A stretch of DNA of 64,000 nucleotides from Calamus simplicifolius (lineage: Eukaryota; Streptophyta; Magnoliopsida; Arecales; Arecaceae): the NCBI GenBank assembly GCA_900491605.1, contig UESW01004009.1, forward strand, positions 610,474 to 674,473. The letters run 5' to 3'. This document shows positions 21,670 through 33,204 of the stretch, piece by piece. The notes below the pieces were generated by a model that searched no databases, was not told where the DNA came from, and saw nothing but the letters and a program-made list of their open reading frames with translations. Both the position numbers and the translations under genes were made by a program. How positions within the stretch are numbered: the stretch's first letter is position 1; every line of letters starts with the position of its first letter.

Positions 21670-22735
21670 TGACCACTATCATTGGCGGTCAAAAATAAAA
21701 CCTACTCACTACTATAGCTAATGGTGAATCGGGATTGTATCCTCAAGGATCAAGGATAATATTTCATGAAAAAAAATAAAATAAAATTATTTGTAAAGGA
21801 TTAATGTAAGATTAGTGGTTATTAAAAGATAATAACTAATTAATTAATAAAATTAAGACAGCAAAAAAGGCAACTCAAGAATCCGAATCCATAATGCAAA
21901 TAAGTTTTATCTTCTTTTCTTTATGATGCAATAACAATAATTTTTGTAAATCTAGGATTAGAATAATTTATCTCTTGTCAGGCACGGACCGTATCAAAAG
22001 ATTATGGTACATTCGTTTAGAGTATAAACTATCTAATTATTTATAAAATTAAAAGTCTAAACTATCATACTATGATCTATCTCTCTTAGGCACGTACCGT
22101 ATTATGAGATCATGGCACGGTGATAGCGGGTATAAGCCATATATGCTAGATCAAAACTTTGATCAGAAAAATAACTCAAAAGATATATGAAAGAAGAGCA
22201 TAATTTTTATTGCATAAAAATTAAGAACAAAAAAAAGAGATAGAACCTGGTTATATGCTTCATCATCATCCCAAGTTAAAGGAATCTAGCCACGCATTGT
22301 TGCCGCCAACATTTTCTTCATAATTTTTCTCCTTCAGGCCTAAATATAATGATCTAAATAAAAAAATATAAAGAACTTTGGAGAAAACTCCTTTTGACTA
22401 CTGCATGAGGTTCTTCTTTTATTGAGCTTGTCTAGGACTTTCTTTTAGTCAAAGTTGGAGTCAATCAAGTTCAAGATCGTTCAGATATCGTGAGAAAACT
22501 TCTCATCCAACCGTTTTACATCACCTGCCTTAGTTTGCACCAAGAATCATGCAAAATCATCTATTTCTTCCTTTTTGGGCAAACTGATTTGAGTGCCATT
22601 TGCATCCAAAAATCTAGATCTTTCCATCTATAACTCCTTGTTTGCAAACATCCATAAAAGTATCAATTCTTAATAAATTTAAAGTAATTACTATTTATTT
22701 TAAAGGTTAAATTAGGATAATAAATAGACTTATCA
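21670..22735 (-). repeat. left (3') LTR of the Athila-like element
   Basis: 1,066 bases from TGACCACTATC to CTTATCA. It aligns with 28331-29389, including the GAATC-GGAT..GTATCCTCAAGGATCAAG block and the closing ATAATAAATAGACTTATCA. Differences are mostly transitions. Confidence 0.9.
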
Positions 22736-23016
22736 CACCCTAACTTAATCGTTGCTAGTTCCTTAGCAATGTAATTAAGATAAAATCACGTGTCACTAAG
22801 ATTCTCTTTTACAAAATTAAATCTAGGCTTAAGGTTGAAAGAAGCTAGCCAGTATCCCTAACTAAGTATTGAGTTTTTGAAGTAAATTTTATAGTCAGAA
22901 CTATCAGAAACTTTCTTAGAGTTTATCTATAAATCTACAGCACTTGTGTTTGTAATGGCTAACTTAGCATTTCGGTACTAGCTTGTAAGAAACAATGATA
23001 ACTTCGCTTATCACTT
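22736..23016. other. non-coding 3' internal region of the Athila-like element
   Basis: AT-rich sequence inside the left LTR. No domain found; it runs into the assembly gap. Confidence 0.5.
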
Positions 23017-23444
23017 NNNNNNNNNNNNNNNNNNNNNNNNNNNNNNNNNNNNNNNNNNNNNNNNNNNNNNNNNNNNNNNNNNNNNNNNNNNNNNNNNNNN
23101 NNNNNNNNNNNNNNNNNNNNNNNNNNNNNNNNNNNNNNNNNNNNNNNNNNNNNNNNNNNNNNNNNNNNNNNNNNNNNNNNNNNNNNNNNNNNNNNNNNNN
23201 NNNNNNNNNNNNNNNNNNNNNNNNNNNNNNNNNNNNNNNNNNNNNNNNNNNNNNNNNNNNNNNNNNNNNNNNNNNNNNNNNNNNNNNNNNNNNNNNNNNN
23301 NNNNNNNNNNNNNNNNNNNNNNNNNNNNNNNNNNNNNNNNNNNNNNNNNNNNNNNNNNNNNNNNNNNNNNNNNNNNNNNNNNNNNNNNNNNNNNNNNNNN
23401 NNNNNNNNNNNNNNNNNNNNNNNNNNNNNNNNNNNNNNNNNNNN
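23017..23444. other. assembly gap (428 N)
   Basis: A run of undetermined bases bordered on the right by an AT microsatellite, which probably caused the break. True length unknown. Confidence 0.99.
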
Positions 23445-23663
23445 ATATATATATATGTATATACATACATACATATATATATATGTATATACATACATAC
23501 ATATATATATATGTATATACATACATACATATATATATATGTATCTACATACATACATATATATATATGTATCTACATACATATATATATATGTATATAC
23601 ATACATATATATCTATATATATGTATATATGTATATACATACATATATATCTATATATATGTA

Positions 23664-23722
<59 letters not shown>

Positions 23723-23782
23723 ATACATACATATATATCTATATATATGTATATATGTATATATATATATATATATACATAC

Positions 23783-23817
<35 letters not shown>

Positions 23818-23818
23818 G
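23445..23818. repeat. AT-rich minisatellite/microsatellite
   Basis: Built of (TA)n, GTATATAC and ACATAC units. The left part repeats a 28-base unit (ATATATATATATGTATATACATACATAC) about four times, the later copies carrying a GTATCTAC variant and some shortening. The right part has a longer CTATATATATGTATATATGTATATAC unit. It sits inside the Athila-like element. Confidence 0.95.
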
Positions 23819-25213
23819 CGATATCTTTACACTGCCCACTTTTTGATGCAAGCAACAATGTTTACTTAGGTGAAAGTGCTCGGTTACTCGATAAAAAATT
23901 AATGTTTAGACTTGCCTCTTTTTTGTTTTTTTATTTTTTTATTTTTTTTATCAGGTAGGTAGTTCTTTTCTTAAATTCAAGTTTCTCTCATTGGGGTATA
24001 TATCAATTACCAATTTTTAGTAATAATTAAATCTTTAATTGACCTTACAACTGATACCTAGTCTACTTCGTCAGTGTGCATGTGCAATGAAAGTGCTAAA
24101 GCCTTTAGATGACCTAAGTAGGCCACTAAAAGTCTGACCAGTTAGTCTACTCCTTAGCTCGCTACAGTAATTAGCCAATACTTTCTAACTCTATTACCTT
24201 TTCCTAGTCGATTTTGTTCAAGAATTTCTTTCATGGCACTTGATTTATTTTTAAAAAAATTTTCAAAAATTATCAAGGTATTTTTAAAATATTTTTGAAA
24301 AAGATTTTTCTTATCCTCCAACTTAATTCTCATTGTCCTCAATGGAATAAGAAAGAATAAAACGAGAAGAAATACCACATGGACGAGATATGCCTCGTGT
24401 AATGTTAGGAATGACCATGCGGAGCAATCTCTTATTTGTAAAAATAAGAATCATTAAAATAAAGTCAGAGAATAAAAATTTTGGATTGCCTTTCAAAAAG
24501 TGCTAAGTTTAATGTTTTCAGCAGACATCATGGCTCACTTTTATTACCATTGTCAAGGAGTTTGATGATCTCCTTCCTTACTACTTTCTTTATGGTTGGT
24601 TTAAGTTTTCTTTGGGGGTCTCTTATAGGCTTGGTTTTTTCCTTAAGTGAATCCTATGTTGAACGATCGAGGGGCTAATTCCTTTTATGTTAGCCATGGT
24701 CCATCCTAACGCTTCTTTATTATCATTCAATAGTTTTCCTTCTTGTGAGGAGTCTAGGTCGGCTGAAATAATCATAACAGGGTTTCTGATGGACCTAGGT
24801 ATGCATATTTGAAGTGCTTAAGAAGTGGTTTAGTTCTAATTTGGGTGCTTCCTCTATTGATGGTTTGGGTAATGGTTCAGGTACTTTCTCTAGTGGTTCA
24901 GTTGAAGGTTCCCATCTTGATTTTTCATCAATTGTAGCAACCTCATTCATTTGCTCCCCATCTTGGTTCATGCGGATTTCTAGGTGAAGCTCTTCGTTAC
25001 TAAGGTCATTGGATCATAAATAGTATCCTGAATATAATTTGAGTTACTCATTTGATGTGTATTGGTAAGATTAAAAATATTAAGATTGACATATTCTCAA
25101 AGGAAAGTTTCATTAATCCATTTTGATAATTAATTAGGGCATTGTTATAGTCAAAAATGGTCTACCTAAAATCACTGGGATGTGGTTCTTTGGGTTTGTT
25201 GTTGGTTCAGTTT
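23819..25213. other. non-coding or unrecognised part of the Athila-like element
   Basis: Where the RT, integrase and any third ORF of an Athila element should be on the minus strand I find only short open stretches with no recognisable domain. Likely deleted and decayed. Confidence 0.45.
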
Positions 25214-25534
25214 CTAAATCACAAAGTCCACTGGAGAGATAAAGTCATTAACTTTGATCAACACATCCTTTACTATTCCCTTGGATACTTTCAAAGAGTG
25301 ATCTACTAGTTGTAGGGTCATTCCCGTCGGCTTTAGTTTTCCTAACCCTAGTTGCTCATATACAGAGTATGATATTATATTAACACTCGCCTCTAAGTCT
25401 AATAGAGCTCTATTTATGATGGTGTTTTTCATAATGGATAAAATAGTGGTTGATCCTGGATCTTTGTATTTTACTAGCATGTGATTTGATAGGTAAGAGC
25501 TCACACTGGCTACTAGAAAGGCTTTCTTGGGCAC
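25214..25534 (-). pseudogene. Athila-like aspartic protease
   Basis: The segment reads IINRALLDLEASVNIISYSVYEQLGLGKLKPTGMTLQLVD in order and ends DVLIKVNDFISPVDFVI. The family core is LxDLGASINLMP followed by LGLGxxxPTxVTLQLADRS and EDVLVKVDxFIFPxDF, as in Athila elements. The DLGAS catalytic loop is DLEAS here, a Gly-to-Glu change that should kill activity. About 106 codons remain open. Confidence 0.8.
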
Positions 25535-26264
25535 ATTGATGGTCTTCTTTTAAAATATAAATTCTTAAGAAATTTCGCATAGGTTGGAACTTGTTGGATC
25601 ATGTCTAGTAAGGGGATGTTCACTTTAACTTGCTTAAAGACCTCCAAAATCTTATCAAATTGGGCTAAATTTGGTTAGGCTTAAGTTTATTTATGAATGG
25701 TGCTATAATCCTAATTTTTGATTGATCTCCTGCTAGCATGGGCTCAGCTGATGGATTGGGAGATGTAATGCCTTAGGTGTTTCGAGCTGACCCAGCTCAA
25801 TAAGTTGTTCAAGTGATGAGACTTCTAATTCTTCTTCTTCATATGCACTCACCTAGTTATCTAATTGTTTTCCAGATCCTAATGTATGAATGGCACTTAG
25901 TTGGTTAATCTGGGCTCCTTGTTTGGATCCTTGGATGTTTAGGTTCCTAGGGTTAGCTTCAGGTTGACTCGATAGCTTATCCCATTCTCCTTCACTTATA
26001 GTTGTGGCTAATTGACCTGCCTGCATCTTCAAATGAGCTATGGCCTAAGTATTGATGGATAGCTGTTATCCTATGTTTTGCATAAAGTTATTTAGGGTGG
26101 CGTTAGTGTTATTTATCATGGCATAGGTGTCAGCTTGGGATTTAACTAGGGTTTCCATGGCTTTGTCTAGAAAACTATACTTCTTTTCATTCTCAATGAT
26201 TGATGGGTTACTTTCTGTAGAATTGAGCATTGGATTAGGCTGGTTAAAGTTGGGACCACATGCA

Positions 26265-26564
26265 CTAGGACCTTGTGACCATGCAAAGTTTGGATGATTC
26301 CTCCACCCTGGGTTGTAGCCTGGGATTGTTGGTTGTTCTTTGATAGGTTGCATTCACCTGTGCATAACTATTTTTAGTTTGGGTCATGAAGTGGGGACAC
26401 TCTTCTACTATATGTCCTGGCACATTACATCCAGTGCAAATAGGTGCAGCCACTTGGTTTACATGATTTATCAGGGCTTGTCCCTTAAGTTTCAAGGCTT
26501 CTATCCTACGAATCAGAGATGTCATCTTAGCCTCTTCAGCTATAGATGGAGAGCATTGGTGCAT
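26265..26564 (-). pseudogene. Athila-like gag C-terminus with CCHC zinc knuckle
   Basis: It carries CTGCNVPGHIVEECPHF, a CX2CX4HX4C knuckle, after VNQVAAPICTG, and continues with AQVNATYQ. The next frame (26066-26353) continues the gag C-terminus with NPGWRNHPNFAWSQGP, a repeat-like motif found in Athila gag proteins. The two frames overlap and reflect one frameshift. Confidence 0.75.
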
Positions 26565-26921
26565 ACCACATCTTGATAGTGTGGGTTCAGATTCCTTAGT
26601 TTTCTTCCATTGTAAGCTCTTTTCTGCTAAATCTTCTAAAAACTACCAAGCTTCATTGGATGATTTTTGCATAAAGTTGCCCTAACACATCAACTCGAGA
26701 AAAGTTCTGAAGTTTAGGTTTAGTCCTTCATAGAAGGTTTAATATAACCTCCAAGTCTCTATCCCATGGCGTAGACATTGGCTTAATAGATTCTTAAATC
26801 AGTCTAGACACTTCTAGAAAGGCTCTCCCCCTAATTGATGAAATTGGGCAATTTTGTTTCTCAACTTGGCTGTTTTATGATGTGGAAAGAATTTTCTCAA
26901 GAATGCTTTAACAAAACCTTC

Positions 26922-27260
26922 TCAGGTTAAGATTGACTGAGTAGATAAACTATACAACCACTTTTTGGCATTTTCCTTAAGGGCAAAGTTAATTAGCCTA
27001 AGTTTTACAACATCTTCTGAAAGTTCATGCATTCTCATGGTATCACATACTTCCTCAAATTCTCTAATAAAAATATAAGCATCCTCAATTCCTGTGAATT
27101 TAATAAGCATGTTGATAATCTAACGCTTAATCTCAAAACTGGCCGCATTTGTTTGGGGTAGTTGAATGCATGATGGTTGGACAGATCCAATTGGGTAGCA
27201 GTATTCTCTTAGGCTAAGGAGATGTTCTAATTCCTTCATATTTACTTTTCTTGGTCAAGG
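26922..27260 (-). pseudogene. Athila-like gag capsid (retrotrans_gag)
   Basis: Within it FTGIEDAYIFIREFEEVCDTMRMHELSEDVVKLRLINFALKENAKKWLYSL fits the retrotrans_gag capsid domain in order (FEEVCDTMR, KLRLINFAL, AKKWLYSL). The ends are frameshifted: capsid-like translation continues to about 26660 in other frames (FF.HHKTAKLR, FHQLGGE). Gag forms the particle; this copy cannot give a whole protein. Confidence 0.75.
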
Positions 27261-28305
27261 GTAGGATCTAGATCTATCCTTACTAATCGATCGAACTCCC
27301 CTTTTCAAGTTGCAAATTTAATTTTTTTTAATGTTATGTAGAGAGAGAAGAGAAGAAGAGGGAAGAAAGAGAAAGAAAAAGTCTAAAGATGAAAACCTAA
27401 GGAATCCTAGATCTAGAGACGATAGAGAAGAGTGTCTTAATTAGGTTAAAGTTTCTATTAGAAAAAATAAGTTGTCAAGCACTGGACTCTCTACCCTAGG
27501 ATTACATTATATCTAGACAGCTCCTAACTGCTAAGGTTGCCTTTGAATCTTCGAAGTCATATACTAACTAGCAATTGGCCAGGTAAGGATAAGGTCAGTG
27601 GGGTCCCCCGTTGCTTTCCTTACATATCAAATTAATTAGCCAGTCAGACAATAAAACCAATTAAAGATCCACTTTCCTTCAGGCCTGCATCATCCTTGAA
27701 CCCATTTCTTAGACACCAATGAACTAGTTATTATTGAGCTGGTCCAACTCTCACGATCTCTTGTCCTAGTGAGCTCGAAAGTCCTTAAGGGCCACCATCT
27801 AATTAATTTTAAATTAATGGCTTAGGATTATGCAATATGCGATAGTTTGTGGGCTAAGGAAGGGTGATAAAATTTTCACCTTATGTTTATTAGGGGTTGC
27901 GCTTTTAAAATATTTTATGGAAATGCAATGCAATTCAAACAAGGTGTCTAAATAAGTTAGGAAGTTTTTAAAGTTTATTATTTGTTTTCTTATTAATTAT
28001 GTTTTATGAAAAGTGTCTTAGGGTTTTCTTTTAGGTTCTTTAAGGTAAGTTAATTAAAAAAAAGTTAATTAGATTAAAAGTGAATTTGTAACAAGAAGAA
28101 AAATAATTTTTTTAATGTTAAAAAAGAAAATAAGAAAATCTACTATTCAACAAAAAAGGATTTTATTTTTTACTCTTTTCTTTTTATATAGACGCATGAA
28201 TAATAATGAAATAATAAAAAAATTAAAAATAAGAATAAAATTAAGAGATAATTTGAGAATTTTTTTTATTTTTTTAATTTTTTTTTGTGAACTAATCATG
28301 CTTGG
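27261..28305. other. Athila-like leader, non-coding
   Basis: Between gag and the right LTR on the minus strand. Purine/AT-rich, with no ORF I can name. Confidence 0.45.
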
Positions 28306-28326
28306 ATCCTCAGCAACATTGTCAAA
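28306..28326 (-). promoter_or_regulatory. degenerate tRNA-Asp-like primer-binding site
   Basis: On the minus strand TTTGACAATGTTGCTGAGGAT lies just inside the 5' LTR. It fits the TGGCGCCGTTGCCGGGG primer site (tRNA-Asp) used by Athila elements, apart from changes that are mostly transitions. Confidence 0.5.
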
Positions 28327-28330
28327 ATTT

Positions 28331-29389
28331 TGATCATTGTCGTTGGCAATCAAAAATAAAACCTACTTACTACCATAGCTAGTGGTGAATCGGATCGTAT
28401 CCTCAAGGATCAAGAGCAATTATTTTATAAAAAAATAAAATTAAATTAATTATAGAGGATTAATGTAAGAGTAGTGGTTATTAAAAGATAACAACTAATT
28501 AATTAATGAAATCAAGACAGCAGGAAAGGTAACTCAGAAATCCGAATCTACCCTACAAATAAGTTTTATCTTTTTTTCTTTATGTCAGAAATTATCTCAG
28601 AATAATTTCTCTTGTCAGGCACGGGCCGTATTAGAAGATCATGGCATGTCCGCTTAGAATATAAACTATCTAATTATTTATAAAATTAGAGGTCTAAACT
28701 ACCATACTACGATCTATCTCTCTTAGGCACATACCGTATCCTGAGATCATGGCATGTCGATAGAGGGTATATGCCGTGTATACTAAATCAAAACCTCGAT
28801 CAAAAAAATAACTCAAAAGATATATGAAAAAAAAGCATAATTTTTATTGCATAGAAATTAAGAATAAAAGGAAAGATAGAACCTGGTTATAGGCTTCATC
28901 ATCATCCCAAATTAAAGGAATCTAGCCACGCATTGCTGCCGCCAGCAGCATCCATAATAATTTTTCTTCTCTAGGCCTAAATACAATGATCTAAATAAAA
29001 AAAAATAAAAAGAACTTTGGAGAAAACTCCTTCCCCTGACTACTGCATAAGGTCCTCCTTTTATAGAGCTTGTCTAGGGCTTCCTTTCAGTCAAAGTTGG
29101 AGTCAATCAGGTTCAAAATCGTCCATATATCTTGAGAAAACTCCTTAGTCGTCCGTTTTATATCACCTGCCTTAGTTTGTATCAAGAATTATTCAAAATC
29201 ATCTCTTTCTTCCTTTTTGGGCAAACAGAGTCCTGATTTGAGTATTATCTGCATCGTTGGACTCCAAAAATCTAGATCTTTCCATTCTCCTTTTATGCAA
29301 ACATCCATAAAAAGTATCAATTATTAATAAATTAAAAGTAATTAATATTTATTTTAATGGTTAAATTGGGATAATAAATAGACATATCA
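28331..29389 (-). repeat. right (5') LTR of the Athila-like element
   Basis: 1,059 bases from TGATCATTGTC to CATATCA, homologous to 21670-22735. Confidence 0.9.
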
Positions 29390-29394
29390 GTGGG
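29390..29394. repeat. probable target-site duplication GTGGG, right copy
   Basis: Partner of TTGGG at 21665-21669 (4 of 5 bases). Confidence 0.5.
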
Positions 29395-30640
29395 TAAACT
29401 GATTGAACCTCTGCGCTGGGCTTCTGGAGCGCTGCCTCAGTGGTGGAGCCGTTTGGCGGCGGGGCGGGCTCGCATGGCGAGTCGGTCGGCTTTTGTCTGA
29501 GCCTTTCTTTTCTTTCTTTTTTGTTTGTTCTGCTTGAGCCGATCTTCTGGATTCTTCGACCCTGGCATATTTATCCACCAAGGTCATCATATCGAAGAGG
29601 CTTCTGGGGTAATTTACTTCCATTGCTAGGTAGAAATCTTCCTCCTTCAATACTCCGCCTGCTAGAGCGGACATAGCTACCTCATGATTGAGATGGTCAA
29701 CTTTCAGTATGGCCACGTTGAAACAGCCTAAGAAGCTCTTTAGAGACTCTTTCTCATTGTTTTATCTCGAAGAGGGAGTCCGATCTTTGTCGGTAGCGAT
29801 GCCTGCTGACGAATTGGCTGGTGAAGGAGCTGCCAAATTCATCAAAAGAGTTGACAAAATTCGGCTTTAAGGTGCCGAACCATACCCTGACAGGCCCTCT
29901 AAGAATTTAAGGGAATGCTCAGCATAGGATTGCATATGAGGCTCCGTGGAATAGCATGATGGATCAGAAGCTGCTCAGATGGTCGTCTGGATCGGTGGTC
30001 ATATTGTATGGCTCGATGACGAGGAGCTTTATGTGTGGCAGGATCGCCTCGTTCATGATCTTATCAGTAAAGCGCGGATCCTATTCCACCCATGGTTCTG
30101 GATGAGAAGCGTGCTTGACAATGTCTAGTTCCAGGCGCATCTCCTGGATCTTCCACTCGATCACCTCATTTTGAATAGCCAGAGAGGCTGGGCGGGGATA
30201 TCGTAGTCTTGGCGTTGATTTGTGGTAAGAAGAAATCGGGGATAAGGAATGGGCCCAGCGAGGCCAAGGCAAACTCCTGTCTCCGACTTTTGATAGAATA
30301 GGCTCCACTTCCCCCTTATGGCCAAGCTATCTGGGGGACTCGTGACCGCAAATTGGTTGGGTGGAGGAGCTATTGGTTGAACCGGGTCTGCTACTCCACC
30401 TGGATGTTGCTGGCTGGGCGCAGCTGGGGAGAGGACTCCATGAAGGCCCTGCACCAACTGCGCTAAGGGCTGAACTTGTTGGACCAACGTGCTGAATTGG
30501 TCCTGTGTAATGGGGGTTGCGAGTGATGACGGAGCTTCGGGTTGAGGCGATTGTGAGGACGTCGTATTTTGCATGGGATCAGGCCTTTGAGAGGCGGCCT
30601 GGTTCGGAGCATCTACAGTTGTCCTTTTGCGATTTGCCAT
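29395..30640 (-). pseudogene. Tat-like gypsy gag, first part
   Basis: On the minus strand gag starts at 30640 (MANRKRTTVDAPNQAASQ) with a Pro/Gln-rich N-terminus (LVQQVQPLAQLVQGLHG). The capsid region in the middle (about 29720-30300) is frameshifted. The end, 29716 down, has the typical LAMEVNYPRSLFDMMTLVDKYARVEES, a KKEKKG basic stretch and PPRRQTAPPLRQRSRSP. The coding sequence is then cut by the Athila-like element and resumes at 21669. Its particle-forming role is known from the family; this copy is broken. Confidence 0.8.
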
Positions 30641-30712
30641 TGTCCTTTTTGCTTGAACCTTTTCTCCAAATTTTCAAGTTTTCAGGAACTGGGGCCTTCC
30701 TCTAGCATCAAC

Positions 30713-31515
30713 TGTTGCTGCGGATTTTCTTTCTCCAACCTAGGGTCGAGACTGTAGTGCACATCGAGATCTGGGTTGCGTTCTCCCATCATTATAGATC
30801 TACAAAATAGTCTCCTTGCAGGGATTAAGGTGGGTGGTCCTTGCAGAAGACCCTCCGATGCCCAACTTAGTACAAATCTTTGGCCATAAAAGTTTTGTTA
30901 AAGAAGGACACCGCAGAGAAAGGTCTTCGGAGAGCAATGGCATTGGTAAGGGTTTCTTAGTATGCTTATGTACTTTTTGAGGGTCTTGGGACCTGATATT
31001 TATGCACTGCGATGGTAAGTTGTTACCTAATTCCTCGAGCGCAATTGTGAAAAGTGGCAACTGACAAGGATGATAGATGCATACCTTATTAGAGAATACG
31101 AGATCCTGTTGATCATAGAGGGGAGTTGTCGTATTCGGTCCCTGTTTTTGTTTAGGGAGGCTCATTCCGAGATCTTTATGATTGGCGCGATGTGTTTTTC
31201 GAGATATTCGTATGAGGATGATGTTTATCTCGAGGAGCTGGGGCTCAGTCTTGCCGAGGTTTAGAGAGTGTCCGACCCTGCAGAGGTTCGAAGATGGCTC
31301 GGCCCTACTGAGGTATGGAAATGCTCGGCTCTGCCAAGGTTCAGAGGATGCTTGGCCCTACCGAGGTATAAATATTGCAATTGATGTAGTTGTCCTTTTC
31401 TGCAATGGGGAGTGAACTTTTTCTGAGTCTCGTAGATGATGGGCTATAGCCCAGAGATGGGCCCTACTATTACTACATTCGTCCATTGATGTGGAGACAA
31501 TTTTATGCCGCATTA
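30713..31515 (-). repeat. right (5') LTR of the Tat-like gypsy element
   Basis: 803 bases starting TGTTGCTGCGG and ending CATTA, matching the left LTR over its length (for example AATACGAGAT..GTTGATCAT.GAGGGGAG and GATGGGCTATAGCCC). Contains the same degenerate repeats (31240-31375). Confidence 0.88.
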
Positions 31516-31520
31516 GTAAG
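31516..31520. repeat. target-site duplication GTAAG, right copy
   Basis: Exact match to 14618-14622. Confidence 0.8.
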
Positions 31521-32050
31521 AATAATACCGTAAGATATCCCTAAAATCCTGATTGGAAGAGGAGTTTTTTAAAGTAATAAAAGCAAGAATTTAAAAAGGT
31601 TTTCAACATCCTTTCAAATTTTTTAACGGAAATAATTTTAAACTTTCAAATATGAAGATTTGTGTGAATTTACTTTCCTTTTTTTAAATTAAGTATAAAA
31701 TCTTTTTGTTTTTCCTATATTTTATAAAAATTTTAAATAATAAAAGGTTTCAACTTTATCTTTATTTTTATTTTCTTTATTATTTTTTATACTTTAGAAA
31801 TTACCCTCTTTTTTTGAGGGAGTTGGGACCAGGTTTGCAGTAACAAAGATCATCATAATTTAACTTTGATTTAAAATAAAAATTTTGAAATAAAAATTGT
31901 GCATAAATTTATTAAAAAAAAAACATATTTATAAATGTTTTGCAATGGAAATATTATCTTTAGCTCCTGATTTATTTTATTTTATTTTATTTTTCTTGGT
32001 TTTTAAGGAAATTTCTCCTTTGCTTTTGGATTTGAAAAAAAAGAGGAAGA
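31521..32050. other. AT-rich intergenic
   Basis: Runs of A and T, no gene or repeat that I recognise. Confidence 0.5.
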
Positions 32051-33050
32051 TTTTTTTTTTTTTGGTACATATGGATCATCACACCATTCTAGTACGAGTC
32101 AAGCCTGAGAGGTCATAAAATAAAATTTGTTTAAGTATAATAGGGCATGGGTCCCCCTGCTGCTACCTCCAATATCTAAAATGATGGGCCATGAAAATAG
32201 TAACCCAGTCGGTCGCTGAGTTGGATTCTTTGTAGATATGACGAACCAGGACCCTATGTACATCTTGAAGGGTGAGCAAAATATCCTGAATCAAGGGGTT
32301 GACTGGCAAGTGGTCACACGGATCTTTTCTATCCATCGAATAATGAGTCCGCGAGCTCTAAGAACGCTAGTGGCATAGGAGATGCCAACCCAAGCTGCAT
32401 ATTGCTCGACCAGTAGAACAGAAGAGTCTAGAAGGCCAAATCCACTTGCCGCTAGCGTAGCTCCATCTAACCCACGATGACAAAGGCCGAACCAGCAAAT
32501 CTGCCTCTGACACTACCATCAAAGTTGATTTTGACAAAGTCTGGGGATGTGGGCTCCCAAGAAATGAAGACTGTAAGACGATGCACTGCCAAGGCAGCAG
32601 GGGAGTCCTAAAGGCCAGAAATATCAGAATCATGGACTGTACGGTAGAGTGTATACTCAGTTGATAAAGAGCTAGCTTTCCTTAATATCCTATGGAGAGG
32701 AACTGTCTCATCAATAAAAATAAGAAGATTCTAAGACAACAATATATGGTAAGCTATGTAAGCCCAGGTAGCACTCCTCTGCTGAATACTCCTTCAAATA
32801 TCGTGACGAATGAAGCATAGGAAAGACATCGATCAAGGACTAATATAGTCCTTCCAAAGGTGAAGCTTCAAAATCTGCCATATCTGTCTAGTTCTGAAAT
32901 AGATGAAGATGATATGATCAATAATTTCTTTTTTTAAACTACATAGAGGATATATAGGCTGAATAACTAAGTCTCTTTTAAAGAATAGAAAATAAGTAGA
33001 AAGACAGTCACATGCCACCTTTCAAAATGAAGACCTACTTGAAGCCATAA
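32051..33050 (-). mobile_element. 5'-truncated LINE copy (L1 type)
   Basis: Related to the 3' kilobase of the LINE at 4163-10121. The plus strand begins with a T run (32051-32063, the poly-A), followed by GATCATCACACCATTCTAG..GAGTCAAGCCTGAGAGGTC and GTTTAAGTATAATAGGGCATGGGTCCCCCTG, all similar to 4190-4280. Minus-strand pieces keep zf-RVT remains (LVIQPIYPLCSLKKEIIDHIIF) and RNase H remains with stops. It ends near 33050, less than 200 bases before the PPR start codon. No target duplication was found. Confidence 0.85.
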
Positions 33051-33204
33051 GATCCCCGGTAACCGCATAAGTTATTTCGGCTAATCTATTTCGCTAACCT
33101 AAACTTTGGGACGGAGCCTTCACGGAGAGCTCTTTTATTAGAATTTTGACAACCAGCGCGTTGACAAAATCCAGTGAAGATCTAGAAGCAGCGCCGTAGC
33201 AGCG

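Larger units (their letters stand above)
21670..29389 (-). mobile_element. Athila-like Ty3/gypsy element nested in the Tat-like gag
   Basis: LTRs at 21670-22735 and 28331-29389 share their first and last bases and most of their length. On the minus strand the internal part holds gag (about 27110), a CCHC knuckle (about 26440) and protease (25534-25214). The LTR-adjacent site resembles a tRNA-Asp primer-binding site. These point to the Athila lineage. No RT or integrase is recognisable between the protease and the left LTR, where an assembly gap lies. The whole is about 7.7 kb and has many stops. Confidence 0.85.
14623..31515 (-). mobile_element. Ty3/gypsy element, Tat-like, minus strand, with nested insertion
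   Basis: Two similar LTRs (14623-15419 and 30713-31515) flank the element, and a 5-bp duplication surrounds them. On the minus strand the order is gag (30640 down), protease (21395), RNase H (about 20760), integrase (19830). An additional ORF on the opposite strand sits between integrase and the 3' LTR. This layout matches Tat-lineage gypsy elements, which often carry an extra ORF there. An Athila-like element (21670-29389) is inserted in gag. Without it the element is about 9.2 kb. The RT is largely missing, and the LTRs differ by many substitutions and indels, so it is old and inactive. Confidence 0.88.

Noticed and set aside
23445..23818. Open frames of Tyr/Ile/Thr/His repeats
   Set aside because: Translation of the TATA/ACATAC simple repeat in every frame; no protein expected.
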